In this document: positions 1-8,812 of the stretch, one piece after another
Position numbering within the stretch: the first letter of the stretch is position 1
How the letters are laid out: the number at the start of each line of letters is the position of its first letter
Origin: Butyrivibrio proteoclasticus
Lineage (GTDB): Bacteria; Bacillota; Clostridia; Lachnospirales; Lachnospiraceae
DNA length: 64,000 bases
Assembly: GCF_900115735.1 (NCBI RefSeq)
Contig: NZ_FOXO01000019.1
Span: 17,669 to 81,668 of the forward strand
Direction: 5' to 3'
Position numbers and translations under genes: made by a program
The notes under the pieces: generated by a model
What the model saw: only the letters and a program-made list of their open reading frames with translations
The model's database searches: none
Told to the model about the DNA's origin: nothing

Positions 1-1
1 A

Positions 2-550
2 GACATTTATGATGGCGACAGATTTGATTTGAGGAGTCCAGAGAATCTATATAAGCTATTTTCAAAGCAGATAACTTCTCTTGAGACAGTGATTTATAAT
101 ACCAGAACAATGCTTGAAGATTATCGGTTTGGTGGGAGCAATAACTGCTCTAAGGCTCAAAATGATTTTTGGCATTATTGGTTTTTGTTTGATAAATTAG
201 CCCAAATTGATAATCCTAAAATTGCACTTGTAAGTAAAAAAGGTGCATACAATATGGTGAGTTCAGTTCAGACTGCCAACAATTGGAGAAAACGTATATT
301 TGAAGTTTGGATAGATGAATTTATTGAAGTCAATTATTTATTACCGGATATTTATTCTCCATACAAAACTCAGGCTATCAAAGAAACAGTTTCGATTGGA
401 GAACTTTTGGGAGAAGAAAGGACATTTATAGAATTGTACAAAGAAGGCATCTTAACAAAAGAGGTGTATGAAAAATATAGAGACTTCTGGGAATTTGTAA
501 CATGTGTTCCTTCGGATACTATCAGGCGTATTGCTTATGGAGAGGTGTAA
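2..550 (+). CDS. 3' end of an unrecognised protein, cut by the window edge
   Basis: The frame is open from the first bases of the window and stops at 550, so this is the C-terminal ~180 residues of a longer gene. An internal TTG at 29 could be mistaken for a start, but coding sequence continues upstream without a stop. The visible part is rich in aromatic residues (FWHYWFLFDKL) and has no membrane segment, repeat or catalytic motif that I can name. The next intact gene is a glycosyltransferase, so a role in surface glycan work is possible but is only inferred from position. Confidence 0.5.
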   Translation, partial: DIYDGDRFDLRSPENLYKLFSKQITSLETVIYNTRTMLEDYRFGGSNNCSKAQNDFWHYWFLFDKLAQIDNPKIALVSKKGAYNMVSSVQTANNWRKRIFEVWIDEFIEVNYLLPDIYSPYKTQAIKETVSIGELLGEERTFIELYKEGILTKEVYEKYRDFWEFVTCVPSDTIRRIAYGEV

Positions 551-603
551 AAGATACTATCAATTTGACTATGAAGGTTTGTAAGGCTTCGGATTATGAG
601 AAT

Positions 604-727
604 TTTTTAGTTTTGCATATGTCGGAGGTAGCAGATATGATGTTAGCTGAAGATCAAGAAATTAATGCTTTAGAACTTGTAGGAAATGCAAGAGAAAAAA
701 GGGCATAGAGAAAGGAATAGAGAAGGA
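604..727 (+). pseudogene. Rpn-family C-terminal fragment
   Basis: This stretch encodes HMSEVADMMLAEDQEINAL and the start of a GIEKG repeat. It closely matches the C-terminal part of the full Rpn-type gene at 8813-9748 (bases 9465-9577), with only a few differences. The catalytic N-terminal part is missing and the frame closes at 708. The remaining repeat DNA supplies the purine-rich ribosome binding site of the next gene, so the remnant may still serve as a leader. Confidence 0.75.
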
Positions 728-731
728 AAAT

Positions 732-1883
732 ATGTCTTCTGAATTACCAATATTAGTATTTAAAGGTGATAGTTCGCTTTGTTATGGAATACTTACTTCT
801 TTTAGTGAACAATTGCGAGATGCCCTAATTTCACTTGGCGAAGATGTAATATATGTAGATCCTGCAAAAGCTTCTATAGATGAGCTGATAGGAAAAAAAT
901 ATAAGGCTATCATCGCTTTTATGGAGAACACTTTTTACAGTGTTCTTGATGATGGAAGCTTTTTATTTGATTCTTTTTACGGACCGAAGTTCAACTATTG
1001 GACTGATTATCCTGCGTTCTATTACAGATATGTTCAAAAAGTTCCAAAGGATTATTACATTCTGACACAGGATAGAAATTATGTTAATTTTATAAACAGA
1101 TACTATAGGAATTTGAAAGCTTTTTTTCTTCCGCCGGGAGGCAGAAAAGCTGATAGGATTATACCATTTAATGCTAGAGAGTATGATCTGTCATTTGCTG
1201 GTTCATTCCTTAATTGGGAGGACTGCGTCAAAGGCTTTAATTCGGATGATGAAACCACAAAAATAATAGTGGATAACTATCTGGAATTTTTGGTTACAGA
1301 ACCGGATTACACAACAGAAGAAGCTTTCAGAATAGTTCTTGAAAGGCTTGGGGCGCATCTATCAGATGATCAGTTTGTGCAGGAATTGTCCAAAGTGCAC
1401 AGACTTGCCGACAGAGGTGCCGCAAGGTTATATCGTCAGGAAATAATTCAAACCATATTAAACAGTGGGATAACACTTGACGTATTTGGTGATAGTTGGA
1501 AAAATTCGCCTTTTGCAGACAATGAGTATTTACGGATTCATCCGGAGGTTTCTGCGGGTAGTGTTAGTTCCATATATGAAAACTCCAAAATGAGTCTTAA
1601 TATCATGACCTGGCACAAAGATAGTATCACTGAGAGGGTGCTTGATGCCATGATGGCAGGAAGTATAGCTATTTCAGATTATACCCCTGCGCTGGATGAA
1701 AGTTTTGAGAATAGTAATGAAATTCTATTGTTTTCATTAAAAAATATTAACATGGTGCCTGATATAATTCAGAATAATATAGATAATGCGCTTGTGGCGC
1801 AAAATGGATGTAAGAAGGCTATGGAACAATACTCTTGGGATGGCTTTGCAAAACGATTTTTATATATACTTAATAATCTTTAG
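732..1883 (+). CDS. Glycosyltransferase with C-terminal GT1/GT4-like domain
   Basis: A soluble 383-residue protein that looks like the DUF3880 / Glyco_trans_1_2 type of glycosyltransferase. The N-terminal half begins with a beta-strand and GDSSLCYG-like loop. The C-terminal half has the typical VFGDSW segment, then SLNIMTWHKDSITERVLDAM and the MAGSIAISDYTP loop that in this family contacts the nucleotide-sugar donor. These proteins usually add sugars to surface glycans or flagellin in the cytoplasm. ATG 732 is chosen because AGAAGGAAA lies just upstream, and that site is built from the Rpn repeat remnant. An IS element lies directly downstream. Confidence 0.75.
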   Translation: MSSELPILVFKGDSSLCYGILTSFSEQLRDALISLGEDVIYVDPAKASIDELIGKKYKAIIAFMENTFYSVLDDGSFLFDSFYGPKFNYWTDYPAFYYRYVQKVPKDYYILTQDRNYVNFINRYYRNLKAFFLPPGGRKADRIIPFNAREYDLSFAGSFLNWEDCVKGFNSDDETTKIIVDNYLEFLVTEPDYTTEEAFRIVLERLGAHLSDDQFVQELSKVHRLADRGAARLYRQEIIQTILNSGITLDVFGDSWKNSPFADNEYLRIHPEVSAGSVSSIYENSKMSLNIMTWHKDSITERVLDAMMAGSIAISDYTPALDESFENSNEILLFSLKNINMVPDIIQNNIDNALVAQNGCKKAMEQYSWDGFAKRFLYILNNL

Positions 1884-1890
1884 AAAGAAG

Positions 1891-1925
1891 TATTTATGGC
1901 ATACTAAGTGGAGTAGAATTAAACT
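1891..1925 (+). repeat. 35-bp direct repeat, copy 1 (copy 2 at 6763-6797)
   Basis: A 35-base stretch is identical here and at 6763-6797. In copy 2 it reads in frame as IYGILSGVELN at the end of an Rpn-like reading frame, so it is probably a scrap of Rpn-type 3' coding sequence. Here it sits between a glycosyltransferase and an IS element. Confidence 0.8.
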
Positions 1926-1931
1926 CCCATC

Positions 1932-3939
1932 TTTGACAGTCTAAATGCGAGGAACCGCAGTAATTATGCGGAAACCTCGCATTAGTTTTAGGGTAAAAGT
2001 GTAGCTATATATTATTACTTTTTCTTGGATTCACGGATGACTTTCTTCATGCTCAGGTCAGTCAGAATCTCATAGTCTGTGCGAAATCCAGCGGTCTCAT
2101 GAAGCGCATCTGTCAGGTCTGTTCTTGTGTATGATGGGATATATCCGCGTTTTTCTCCAGGACGGTACATGTTCATGTCCCTGAGGGTGTGGACTATATC
2201 TTCGCAGGTATATTGTTTGCCCAATCTTTTTTCAAGCAGTCTGTATATGAAGAGTGATATAAAGCAGGTCAGGAAATGTGCTTTTATCCTGTTTTCCCGT
2301 TGAAGGTAAACGGGTCTTGCCTTGAACTCGGTTTTCATTATCCGGAAGCATTCTTCTATTTCCCAGCGTTTCTTATTGATGTGTATCACTTCAGCAACAT
2401 TCATGTCATCAAGATTGGTACAAACTGCGTAGAATCCATCATATTTTTCTTCTTCAGCTATGATGTCTGTCTTGAGATATGGAACTTCTTTTGTACATGC
2501 CTCGCCATCTTCAGTCATGACTTCCTTTCCGATAAATCTGTGTGGATCATTCTGATTCTTGGGACGCTGTTTATATTTTCCGCTGTTGATAATAGCTGTT
2601 GCCCTGTCTACTTGCCCCTGCCTGATCTTACGCTGATAGATTTTGTATTTGGGAGAGTAGGAGACTATAAGGTGCTGCTCTAGAGGCTTTGCCCCCTGTC
2701 TTATTTTTCTTCCTGAAAGATCTTCTTTTATCCATCTGTCTTTGTAGAAAATCTTATCGTAGAACTCAGACTCATCAATCTCTTCGATGTTGTAAATAGT
2801 AGCGTCTCCAATGATGTGCCAACCGGAAGGGTCAAGAGCAAACTCCTTGAGGTGTTCAGGAAGCTGCTTGACAGACTGTGTTGTAATAAAGCTTCTCAGG
2901 CGCTCACCGTTGATGGATTTGTCATTGAATTTTCGATTGCTTTTGGAGGACAGTCCAGCATCTGTGCAAACAATGATCTGATCAAGTCCATAGTCCTTAA
3001 GAATCTTCTTTTCAAGAGGCTTTAGAGTAGGTTGCTCATTCTTATTTCCGGGATATATGTCAAATGCAAGAGGAATTCCATCATAATCCATAAACAGTCC
3101 CATTCCGACGATTGGCAGTGGCTGATGCTGCTTGGATTTGCCATATTTCCTTAAATCGTCAGCTTCTTCCAGCTCAAAGAAATAGTTTGTGCAGTCGTAA
3201 TACAGTACGTCACTTCTGCGTTCTAATACTTTCTGGCTGTTCTTGTAGAGCTCAGCCTGTATAAAGTCGTTCTCCTCGGCGAGGATGGAAAGAGCACGGT
3301 AAATATCATGAAGTTCAAATGATGGCTGTTCAATGAATGATGCTGCAAGCTTGTTGGATGACAGCTTTGATGACGGGAAGATCACTCTTGCGTATACAAG
3401 TTTGGAAAGTATGTCGTTTAGATCATACTCAAAAAGGTGACGAGAAGATATCTTACTGCAAATCTTATCAAGGCCCAGGCTGTAGTAGATGTCCTGGAGG
3501 AAGAGATATCCGCAGTTGAATGTTTTCTGCTCGTTCTTTTTGATGAGTTTGGAAGGTGCATAGCTGAGGATTATTTCCTTCTGTTCTTCATACTCCTTGC
3601 GGTTTAGTTCGTTGACGTATTCCTGTGCCCAGGCGTAAGGATCCTGCCCTTTGGCTTTTGCCTTTACTTCATCAAGGTTGCCAAGCTTTTCTACGGTAAC
3701 AGTTGTGACAGAGCCGTTTGACTTTCGGATAGTTTTCTGAACATAGAATGATGCAGAGTTTTTGGATTTGCTTACTGTTAGTTTCATACTAATATCCTCC
3801 AACCCTTATTATATCATATATGGCTACATATAGCTACATATAAAGTGACAAAATTTGACAAAAAATAAGACTGAAATATCAGTCTTTATGCGGGCTTGGG
3901 GGTATTATGAACTAAGATTTATGAGGCTGGACTGTCAAA
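1932..3939 (-). mobile_element. IS1634-like insertion sequence
   Basis: A 2-kb element with one transposase gene on the minus strand. The ends carry a 10-bp inverted repeat, TTTGACAGTC at 1932-1941 and its complement at 3930-3939. I could not find a target duplication immediately outside these ends, so the exact boundaries are provisional. A nested hairpin at 1944-1983 (AATGCGAGG paired with CCTCGCATT) lies just after the transposase stop and probably ends its transcript. A second palindrome, AAGACTGA paired with TCAGTCTT, lies near 3868-3887 upstream of the gene. Confidence 0.8.
2015..3787 (-). CDS. IS1634-family-like transposase
   Basis: A full-length DDE transposase of 590 residues in the IS4 superfamily. 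The N-terminus MKLTVSKSKNSASFYV, the VLYYDCTNYFFE segment (first acidic residue), IIVCTDAGLSSKSN (second) and KKRWEIEECFRIMKTEF (the Y/W-x-I-E-x-xF type glutamate) are all present. It catalyses cut-and-paste movement of its element. I place the start at ATG 3787 because GGAGG sits 8 bases before it on the minus strand. An ATG 15 bases further up would include that ribosome binding site inside the gene. No frameshift is seen, so the element may still be active. Confidence 0.88.
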   Translation of the reverse strand: MKLTVSKSKNSASFYVQKTIRKSNGSVTTVTVEKLGNLDEVKAKAKGQDPYAWAQEYVNELNRKEYEEQKEIILSYAPSKLIKKNEQKTFNCGYLFLQDIYYSLGLDKICSKISSRHLFEYDLNDILSKLVYARVIFPSSKLSSNKLAASFIEQPSFELHDIYRALSILAEENDFIQAELYKNSQKVLERRSDVLYYDCTNYFFELEEADDLRKYGKSKQHQPLPIVGMGLFMDYDGIPLAFDIYPGNKNEQPTLKPLEKKILKDYGLDQIIVCTDAGLSSKSNRKFNDKSINGERLRSFITTQSVKQLPEHLKEFALDPSGWHIIGDATIYNIEEIDESEFYDKIFYKDRWIKEDLSGRKIRQGAKPLEQHLIVSYSPKYKIYQRKIRQGQVDRATAIINSGKYKQRPKNQNDPHRFIGKEVMTEDGEACTKEVPYLKTDIIAEEEKYDGFYAVCTNLDDMNVAEVIHINKKRWEIEECFRIMKTEFKARPVYLQRENRIKAHFLTCFISLFIYRLLEKRLGKQYTCEDIVHTLRDMNMYRPGEKRGYIPSYTRTDLTDALHETAGFRTDYEILTDLSMKKVIRESKKK

Positions 3940-4195
3940 CTTTCGGAATGATTCATAGTCGGTAATCTCCTATGAAATTATTGTAACATTATTAACGAAA
4001 TTAAACATATTTAAAGAATAGAACTATATTCGCTCAATTAGAGACGTAATACCACAATGAAGTGCAGAAGAGAAAAGAAAGGTGTAGAAAAAATAGAAAA
4101 TCATAAAATATGAGATAAAAGGCTTGAACTATGATGTAAAATAGTGTATGCAATAGGATATTGCAGTATGATGTCTTAAAATATAAGATTATGTA
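3940..4195. other. AT-rich gap with possible Rpn remnant
   Basis: About 250 bases without a convincing gene. Around 4062-4100 the DNA (GAGAAAAGAAAGGTGTAGA) resembles the EKKGVEKG part of the Rpn-type gene near 9550-9575, in a closed frame. This is a weak match. The rest is AT-rich leader for the downstream operon. Confidence 0.35.
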
Positions 4196-4224
4196 TTAAA
4201 ATTCTTTGGCTAATATTGTATAAT
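4196..4224 (+). promoter_or_regulatory. Candidate promoter of the XRE-ImmA-PIN operon
   Basis: A perfect -10 box TATAAT at 4219-4224 lies 17 bases after a weak -35 (TTAAAA, 4196-4201). It is 27 bases before the chosen start of the XRE gene, and it overlaps the earlier in-frame ATG at 4216, which argues against that ATG. Confidence 0.5.
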
Positions 4225-4251
4225 ATAGAAAAACGGAAAGGAAGTAGGCAA

Positions 4252-4617
4252 ATGACTTTATTTATTGAAAATTACAATTCATATATAGACTACTATAAAA
4301 TAAAGCAAGTATATATTAGCAAGATGAGTGGAATTGATAAAAATAAGCTTTCAAGAATCTTAAAAGGTGCGCAGGACGAAACGGGAGCTGATATGGAAAA
4401 AATGGCCGGCGCACTTGGCAAAGGAATAGATTTTTTTGTGTCAAATGATTTTTCTATTCCTGAAGCGAGTAGCCGTACATTTGATAGTGTTGCATTTTAC
4501 GCAGGTGAACCTACTGACCATCAGAAGGATATCGCGGAGAATTTGATAGAGATGATGGATAATATTGACCAGGTTCTCGGTGCAAAAAGCAGATTTATTG
4601 ATATTGCAGGTATTTGA
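4252..4617 (+). CDS. XRE-like helix-turn-helix regulator / antitoxin candidate
   Basis: A 121-residue protein whose first half has an XRE-like helix-turn-helix (VYISKMSGIDKNKLSRILKG). The C-terminal half is a short helical tail. I choose ATG 4252 because GGAAAGGAAG lies just upstream and because an ATG at 4216 overlaps the -10 box. It is the first gene of a three-gene operon, with 3 bases to the ImmA-type gene and then 2 bases to the PIN-like gene. XRE plus COG2856 peptidase pairs are known as repressor/anti-repressor sets (ImmR/ImmA in ICEBs1) and as predicted toxin-antitoxin pairs. By analogy this protein would repress its own operon and be removed by the protease. Confidence 0.75.
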   Translation: MTLFIENYNSYIDYYKIKQVYISKMSGIDKNKLSRILKGAQDETGADMEKMAGALGKGIDFFVSNDFSIPEASSRTFDSVAFYAGEPTDHQKDIAENLIEMMDNIDQVLGAKSRFIDIAGI

Positions 4618-4620
4618 TAT

Positions 4621-5421
4621 ATGGATATTAAAAAGTTTAGGAAGATTATTAAGTTTAGTACAGAAAATAGCGCTGATGTGAGCGTAAAAGTCAGGAAGTT
4701 CAGAACACTTGCAGGGATAGAGAATGACGCTGATGTTTTAGATATTTTTCAAATAGCAAGACCTGTATTGTGGAGAGCAGGGTATCAATTGTTTGAGATA
4801 CCGCTTGTAGATAATGAGATTGGCGCACTCTGCTATAAGAAAAGTAAACAGGGCTATGTTGTCATCAACTCATCTCTACCAAGAGTTAATATCAATTTTG
4901 CACTTGCCCATGAATTGTATCATGTGCTGTTTCTTAGTGAAGAATATGTTACTGCATTGGACTTTACTGAAGAGTACTATGAGTCAGAAGAAGAGTTTGC
5001 TGCAAATCTGTTTGCCGGGATTTTACTTATGCCTGAACTAAACTTTACCAAGATGTTTAGAATGTTTATGCAGGAGTCAGATCAGAATATCAATGATGCC
5101 ATATATAAACTAATGGCATATTATAAAGTGCCATATATGGCTGCTTTAATAAGATGTTATGAATTAGGATTGTGTAAGGCAAATACGATAGATACGGCTA
5201 AACTCAGTATATCAAGACAAGTATTAAAAATAGAGCTAATGAGATTATGGCTTGATGAGACAATTATTGATAGTCCTCTCAGGGACGATAGTGAGCGTAT
5301 TATACAGATGGTAAAAGATCTTGGTGAAAAATACGTTGAAGATGAGTTCCTTGATCAAAGAACACTTGATAAAAATCTTGCGAATATTAAAAAGCTAAGC
5401 TGTATGGTCAAGGGGGAATAA
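4621..5421 (+). CDS. ImmA/IrrE-type zinc metallopeptidase (COG2856)
   Basis: A 266-residue cytosolic protein. The zinc-binding HExxH motif is HELYH at residues 97-101. A downstream acidic helix, EEEFAANLFAGILLMP, carries the family's third metal ligand region. Members such as ImmA and IrrE cleave XRE-type repressors in response to stress. The gene starts 3 bases after the XRE gene and is followed 2 bases later by the PIN-like gene, so the three are almost certainly one transcript. The likely substrate is the upstream XRE protein. The C-terminal ~80 residues are helical and not recognised. Confidence 0.85.
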   Translation: MDIKKFRKIIKFSTENSADVSVKVRKFRTLAGIENDADVLDIFQIARPVLWRAGYQLFEIPLVDNEIGALCYKKSKQGYVVINSSLPRVNINFALAHELYHVLFLSEEYVTALDFTEEYYESEEEFAANLFAGILLMPELNFTKMFRMFMQESDQNINDAIYKLMAYYKVPYMAALIRCYELGLCKANTIDTAKLSISRQVLKIELMRLWLDETIIDSPLRDDSERIIQMVKDLGEKYVEDEFLDQRTLDKNLANIKKLSCMVKGE

Positions 5422-5423
5422 AG

Positions 5424-6362
5424 ATGCCTACGGCGTATTTTAAAGAGCCAAAAAACTGGGGTGAAATAGAAAACTTTGCGAATATTGATATTGGATTGAT
5501 TAAACATGATTTTTGGTTATATGAAAAAATATTTTTTTATGATACATGTTCATTTAGATATCATGCTAATCTGTCAGATGATACAGTGAGGATATTGTTG
5601 GATTATTTTAAGAGTTGTAATGCTATTGTGGTAATAACCAGGGTAATACTGATGGAATTGTCATCTATAAGCGGTTTACTAGAAATGAATTACATTAATT
5701 ATTTGAGACAAATTACAAATAATGGAATACCTGTTCATATACTAAATGAAGAAGATATATATGACATGATGTCAGAATGTTTTGCTTCTGCAAGTGCAAT
5801 TAATAGCTATTTGTCATGGGCTGTAAGATATGTAAAGATGCCGGTAAGTACGATTACAACAGTGCTTATGAGAGATAAGTTCTTACAACAGGCTTTGATC
5901 AAAGGTACGGATCAGGATTCGACAGCTATATACAAATGCTTTTTTGCCACGTTGCGTGATAATAAAGAGAGTGGTGATAACCTTGGAGAGGAAATACTAG
6001 CCATTTGTATGCATCTTTTATCACATATTCCGGGAATTCAAGATGGGAAGCTAAACGTTATAACAGATGATAAAGGTGGAGCAGGTAAAATAGCATCTTT
6101 GATGAAAAAGACCAAATCTCACTATACGGGTTCTAGAATAATCGTATATAGCACCCCGAAACTTATACAAACCATGTATAAGTCAGGAATTAAGATGGAT
6201 GAGAAATGTATAGTATCAATCCTATCAACTATCTCTACAAAACAGTTAAAAATAGTTGGGACTACAGAATATGATCTTGAAGTAGATGATTGTATAAGCG
6301 TAGATTCAAGAGAACTTGCGAAGTGGATAATGGAGCCCAATAAGATAAACATACTGTTTTAA
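5424..6362 (+). CDS. PIN-like nuclease domain protein
   Basis: A 312-residue protein whose acidic residues are spaced as in PIN-like RNases: D40 in FFYDTCSF after a hydrophobic strand, a glutamate in VITRVILMELSS, another acidic helix near EEILAICMHL, and NVITDDKGG after a strand. The family call rests on this pattern, not on a clear sequence match. AGGGGG lies 9 bases before the ATG. As last gene of the XRE/ImmA/PIN operon it is the best candidate effector, for example an RNase released when the regulator is cleaved. Its length is about twice that of a VapC toxin, and the extra C-terminal region (after about residue 225) is unassigned. Confidence 0.6.
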   Translation: MPTAYFKEPKNWGEIENFANIDIGLIKHDFWLYEKIFFYDTCSFRYHANLSDDTVRILLDYFKSCNAIVVITRVILMELSSISGLLEMNYINYLRQITNNGIPVHILNEEDIYDMMSECFASASAINSYLSWAVRYVKMPVSTITTVLMRDKFLQQALIKGTDQDSTAIYKCFFATLRDNKESGDNLGEEILAICMHLLSHIPGIQDGKLNVITDDKGGAGKIASLMKKTKSHYTGSRIIVYSTPKLIQTMYKSGIKMDEKCIVSILSTISTKQLKIVGTTEYDLEVDDCISVDSRELAKWIMEPNKINILF

Positions 6363-6406
6363 GCATAACACTATATTCACGATGGTGTAGCCAATGCACG
6401 GTTTAA

Positions 6407-6582
6407 AGGAGTATTCGTGGTTAATTGACAGAATTAGAAAATATAATGCTGAACTTGGAATAGAGAAAGGAAGATGGTATTTCTACTGACATAATAAAAA
6501 GAAAATTGTGTAAAAGATTTGAAATCTCAGAAGAAAAGGCAAATGAGTATATAGATAAAGTGCTCAGTAAAACGGAATAATA
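6407..6582 (+). pseudogene. Mosaic Rpn-type remnant
   Basis: Two pieces of Rpn-type coding sequence are joined here. The first (6407-6465) matches the KEYSWLIDRIRKYNAELGIE part of the gene at 8813-9748. The second (6473-6582) matches the C-terminal tail of the remnant at 9905-10390, including RFEISEEKA and DKVLSKTE and the stop codon. The middle is lost and no start codon is left. A TAA ends the frame at 6582. Confidence 0.75.
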
Positions 6583-6759
6583 ATGATAATGACTCCCAAT
6601 GTAAGGTGTGAAATCTCATGTTGGGAGTTTTTGTTTGCAAATTGTTGACATTACATGGTGCCAATGTTGCGATATCTTAGTAATTAGTGCGTGCTCAATA
6701 ATTAATAACCACTGATATTCACTGACTATGCGGGCAATTCGTGAGATAATAGATGCAAG
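6473..6759 (+). repeat. ~287-bp near-duplicate of 10284-10570
   Basis: These bases are nearly identical to 10284-10570, differing at scattered positions. The duplication spans the last coding part of an Rpn-like gene, its terminator, and a following frame that reads REIIDAR. The two copies diverge at the same point: here into the 35-bp repeat at 6763, there into the IS1182-like element. Confidence 0.85.
6592..6632 (+). terminator. Rho-independent terminator after Rpn remnant
   Basis: ACTCCCAA at 6592-6599 pairs with TTGGGAGT at 6621-6628 and is followed by a T run. The duplicate near 10401-10442 has one mispairing change (ACTCCAAA), so its stem is weaker. Confidence 0.65.
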
Positions 6760-6853
6760 AAATATTTATGGCATACTAAGTGGAGTAGAATTAAACTTTT
6801 TCTTGAATCATGTTAGAATAAAACAAACTACACTTTGAGAAGGTATAAACAGT

Positions 6854-8428
6854 ATGGGAATTTATTTAAACCCAAATAATGAAAATTTTAGAATGACTCT
6901 GGCAACCGGCGAATATGTTGATAAAACAGGGATGCTTTCTGTAACTAACAAATTTATTGATAAAGCAAATAACTATGTTTGTGTGTCAAGGCCACGGAGA
7001 TTTGGGAAAACCATTGCCGGGAATATGATGGTAGCCTATTATTCTAAAGGGTGTGATTCGAGGGAATTATTTGATGATTTAGAGATTTCCAGTAGTTATG
7101 ACTACTTAGAAAAGCTAAATAAGTATAATGTTATACAGATTGATATGAACAGTGAGTATCAAAACACTGAAGATAAAGAAAAACTAATTAAAATACTTTC
7201 GGCAAAAATAAATAGAGAGTTAAAAAACGAATTTTCTCAATCAGGGATAGATGATGATGAATCATTAGGAAATGCAATATTGAAAGTCTATTCTACTACC
7301 GGAGAGAAATTTATTATCATCATGGATGAATACGATGTGCTTGTAAGAGAACAGGTATCTGAGAGACTCTTTAACACTTATCTGGGTTTTTTGAATGGGC
7401 TTTTCAAGAGCAATACTCTTCGCCCGGCGATTGCGCTTGCTTATCTTACCGGTATATTACCAATTGTAAGGGATAAAGTTCAATCTAAATTGAATAACTT
7501 TAAAGAATATACTTTCCTCGATTCAAAGGAATTTACTGAGTATGTAGGATTTACTGAAAAAGAAGTAAGAGCATTGTGTGATAAGCATAAAATGGATTTT
7601 GATGAATGTAGAAACTGGTATGACGGATATCATCAGAATGGATATGAAATCTACAACCCGGAATCGGTTGTATGCTGTATGCATGACAGAAAGTTTGAGG
7701 GGTATTGGGGAAAAACTTCTTCATATCAGGTGATTTCAGATAGAATTGCTCAGAATTTTGCCGGGACAAAAGAGGCTGTTATCAGCATGCTTGCTGGTGA
7801 AGATGTTGATGTTAATGTTACCAGATATATGAATACCATGGATTCTTTTCATTCGAGAAATGATATTTTCACATATCTTATACATCTTGGGTATCTTTCT
7901 TATGATTACAATGAGAAGACATGTCGTATTCCAAATGGAGAGGTCAGACAAGAGTGGTTGAATGCGATTGAAACTGCAGATGGATATTCTACCACAAACC
8001 AAATAATAAGTGCTTCGAAACAATTGTTGGATGATACATTGCGAGGTGATGAAGAGGCGGTAGCCAAGGCACTTGATCTGAGCCATATACATGTGACTTC
8101 AAATCGTAGCTATAATAATGAAGATTCCTTGCAAAGCGCAATTTATTTAGCGTACATATACGCTTTGAACAAATATACTGTAGTGAAAGAAATGACCACA
8201 GGAAAAGGATTTGCGGATGTAGTTTACATTCCATATGTGCCGGATATTCCAGCTTTGATAATAGAATTGAAAAAGAATAAAACAGTTGAAAGCGCTATAG
8301 AACAGATAAAACAAAAACAATATTTTGACAGCTTATCTATGTACTATGGAAATATCCTCTTTGTAGGAATTAACTACGATGATAATACCAAAATCCATAC
8401 CTGTAAAATTGAGGAGTACTATAAATAA
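6854..8428 (+). CDS. AAA-ATPase-like protein with C-terminal PD-(D/E)XK domain
   Basis: A 524-residue protein with the AAA-ATPase_like (PF09820) plus DUF1703 nuclease-like (PF08011) layout. The Walker A region is RPRRFGKT near residue 50, and the Walker B is FIIIMDEYD near residue 155. A conserved NWYDGYHQNGYEIYNPES segment follows. The C-terminal GKGFADVVYIPYVP...IIELK has the PD-(D/E)XK-type D...ExK pattern. The family is abundant in Clostridia and Bacteroidetes and its role is unsettled; mobile or selfish behaviour and defence have both been suggested. It stands alone between Rpn remnants and is followed by a terminator. A related HTH-fused gene lies at 48770. Confidence 0.85.
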   Translation: MGIYLNPNNENFRMTLATGEYVDKTGMLSVTNKFIDKANNYVCVSRPRRFGKTIAGNMMVAYYSKGCDSRELFDDLEISSSYDYLEKLNKYNVIQIDMNSEYQNTEDKEKLIKILSAKINRELKNEFSQSGIDDDESLGNAILKVYSTTGEKFIIIMDEYDVLVREQVSERLFNTYLGFLNGLFKSNTLRPAIALAYLTGILPIVRDKVQSKLNNFKEYTFLDSKEFTEYVGFTEKEVRALCDKHKMDFDECRNWYDGYHQNGYEIYNPESVVCCMHDRKFEGYWGKTSSYQVISDRIAQNFAGTKEAVISMLAGEDVDVNVTRYMNTMDSFHSRNDIFTYLIHLGYLSYDYNEKTCRIPNGEVRQEWLNAIETADGYSTTNQIISASKQLLDDTLRGDEEAVAKALDLSHIHVTSNRSYNNEDSLQSAIYLAYIYALNKYTVVKEMTTGKGFADVVYIPYVPDIPALIIELKKNKTVESAIEQIKQKQYFDSLSMYYGNILFVGINYDDNTKIHTCKIEEYYK

Positions 8429-8462
8429 GCAAGCATTTCCTGAACGCGTGTCATGAAGTTTT

Positions 8463-8497
8463 AGAGCATCGGTGATGATATCCTGATGCTCTTTAAT
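8463..8497 (+). terminator. Terminator after AAA-ATPase-like gene
   Basis: AGAGCATC at 8463-8470 pairs with GATGCTCT at 8485-8492, followed by TTTAATTT. It lies 35 bases after the stop codon. Confidence 0.65.
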
Positions 8498-8681
8498 TTC
8501 ATACGGACAGATGCAGAATAAGACTTTTTTGAAATCGGGATATAAACAATTTTGGATGTAAATTGCTGCAAATAGTGAATTAGATTTAGTTATTGACTGC
8601 GTTGCTCATAAGGATTAGAATATGTAAAGGTCAAATACCGTAAGGTGTCCGGAGCATATCGCTCATTTTTCCATGTATTGT

Positions 8682-8710
8682 TTGTACGACAGTTGGGATT
8701 AGACTATAAT
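8682..8710 (+). promoter_or_regulatory. Candidate promoter of the Rpn-type gene
   Basis: TTGTAC at 8682-8687 and TATAAT at 8705-8710 are separated by 17 bases. The predicted transcript would start about 95 bases before the TTG start codon. The remaining 8498-8681 gap holds nothing else I can identify. Confidence 0.55.
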
Positions 8711-8812
8711 GATATTAGGATTTTTTTTGAATTTTTGTGATTCTTTATTTCTGTATTAGTCTTGATGTTACCTTTATGGCATTTGATTAAAAACATAAAG
8801 GAGGACAAGGAC

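Noticed and set aside
3937..3950. Target-site duplication for the IS at 1932-3939
   Set aside because: The bases outside the inverted repeats (CCCATC and CTTTCG) do not match, so no duplication is claimed and the ends remain provisional.
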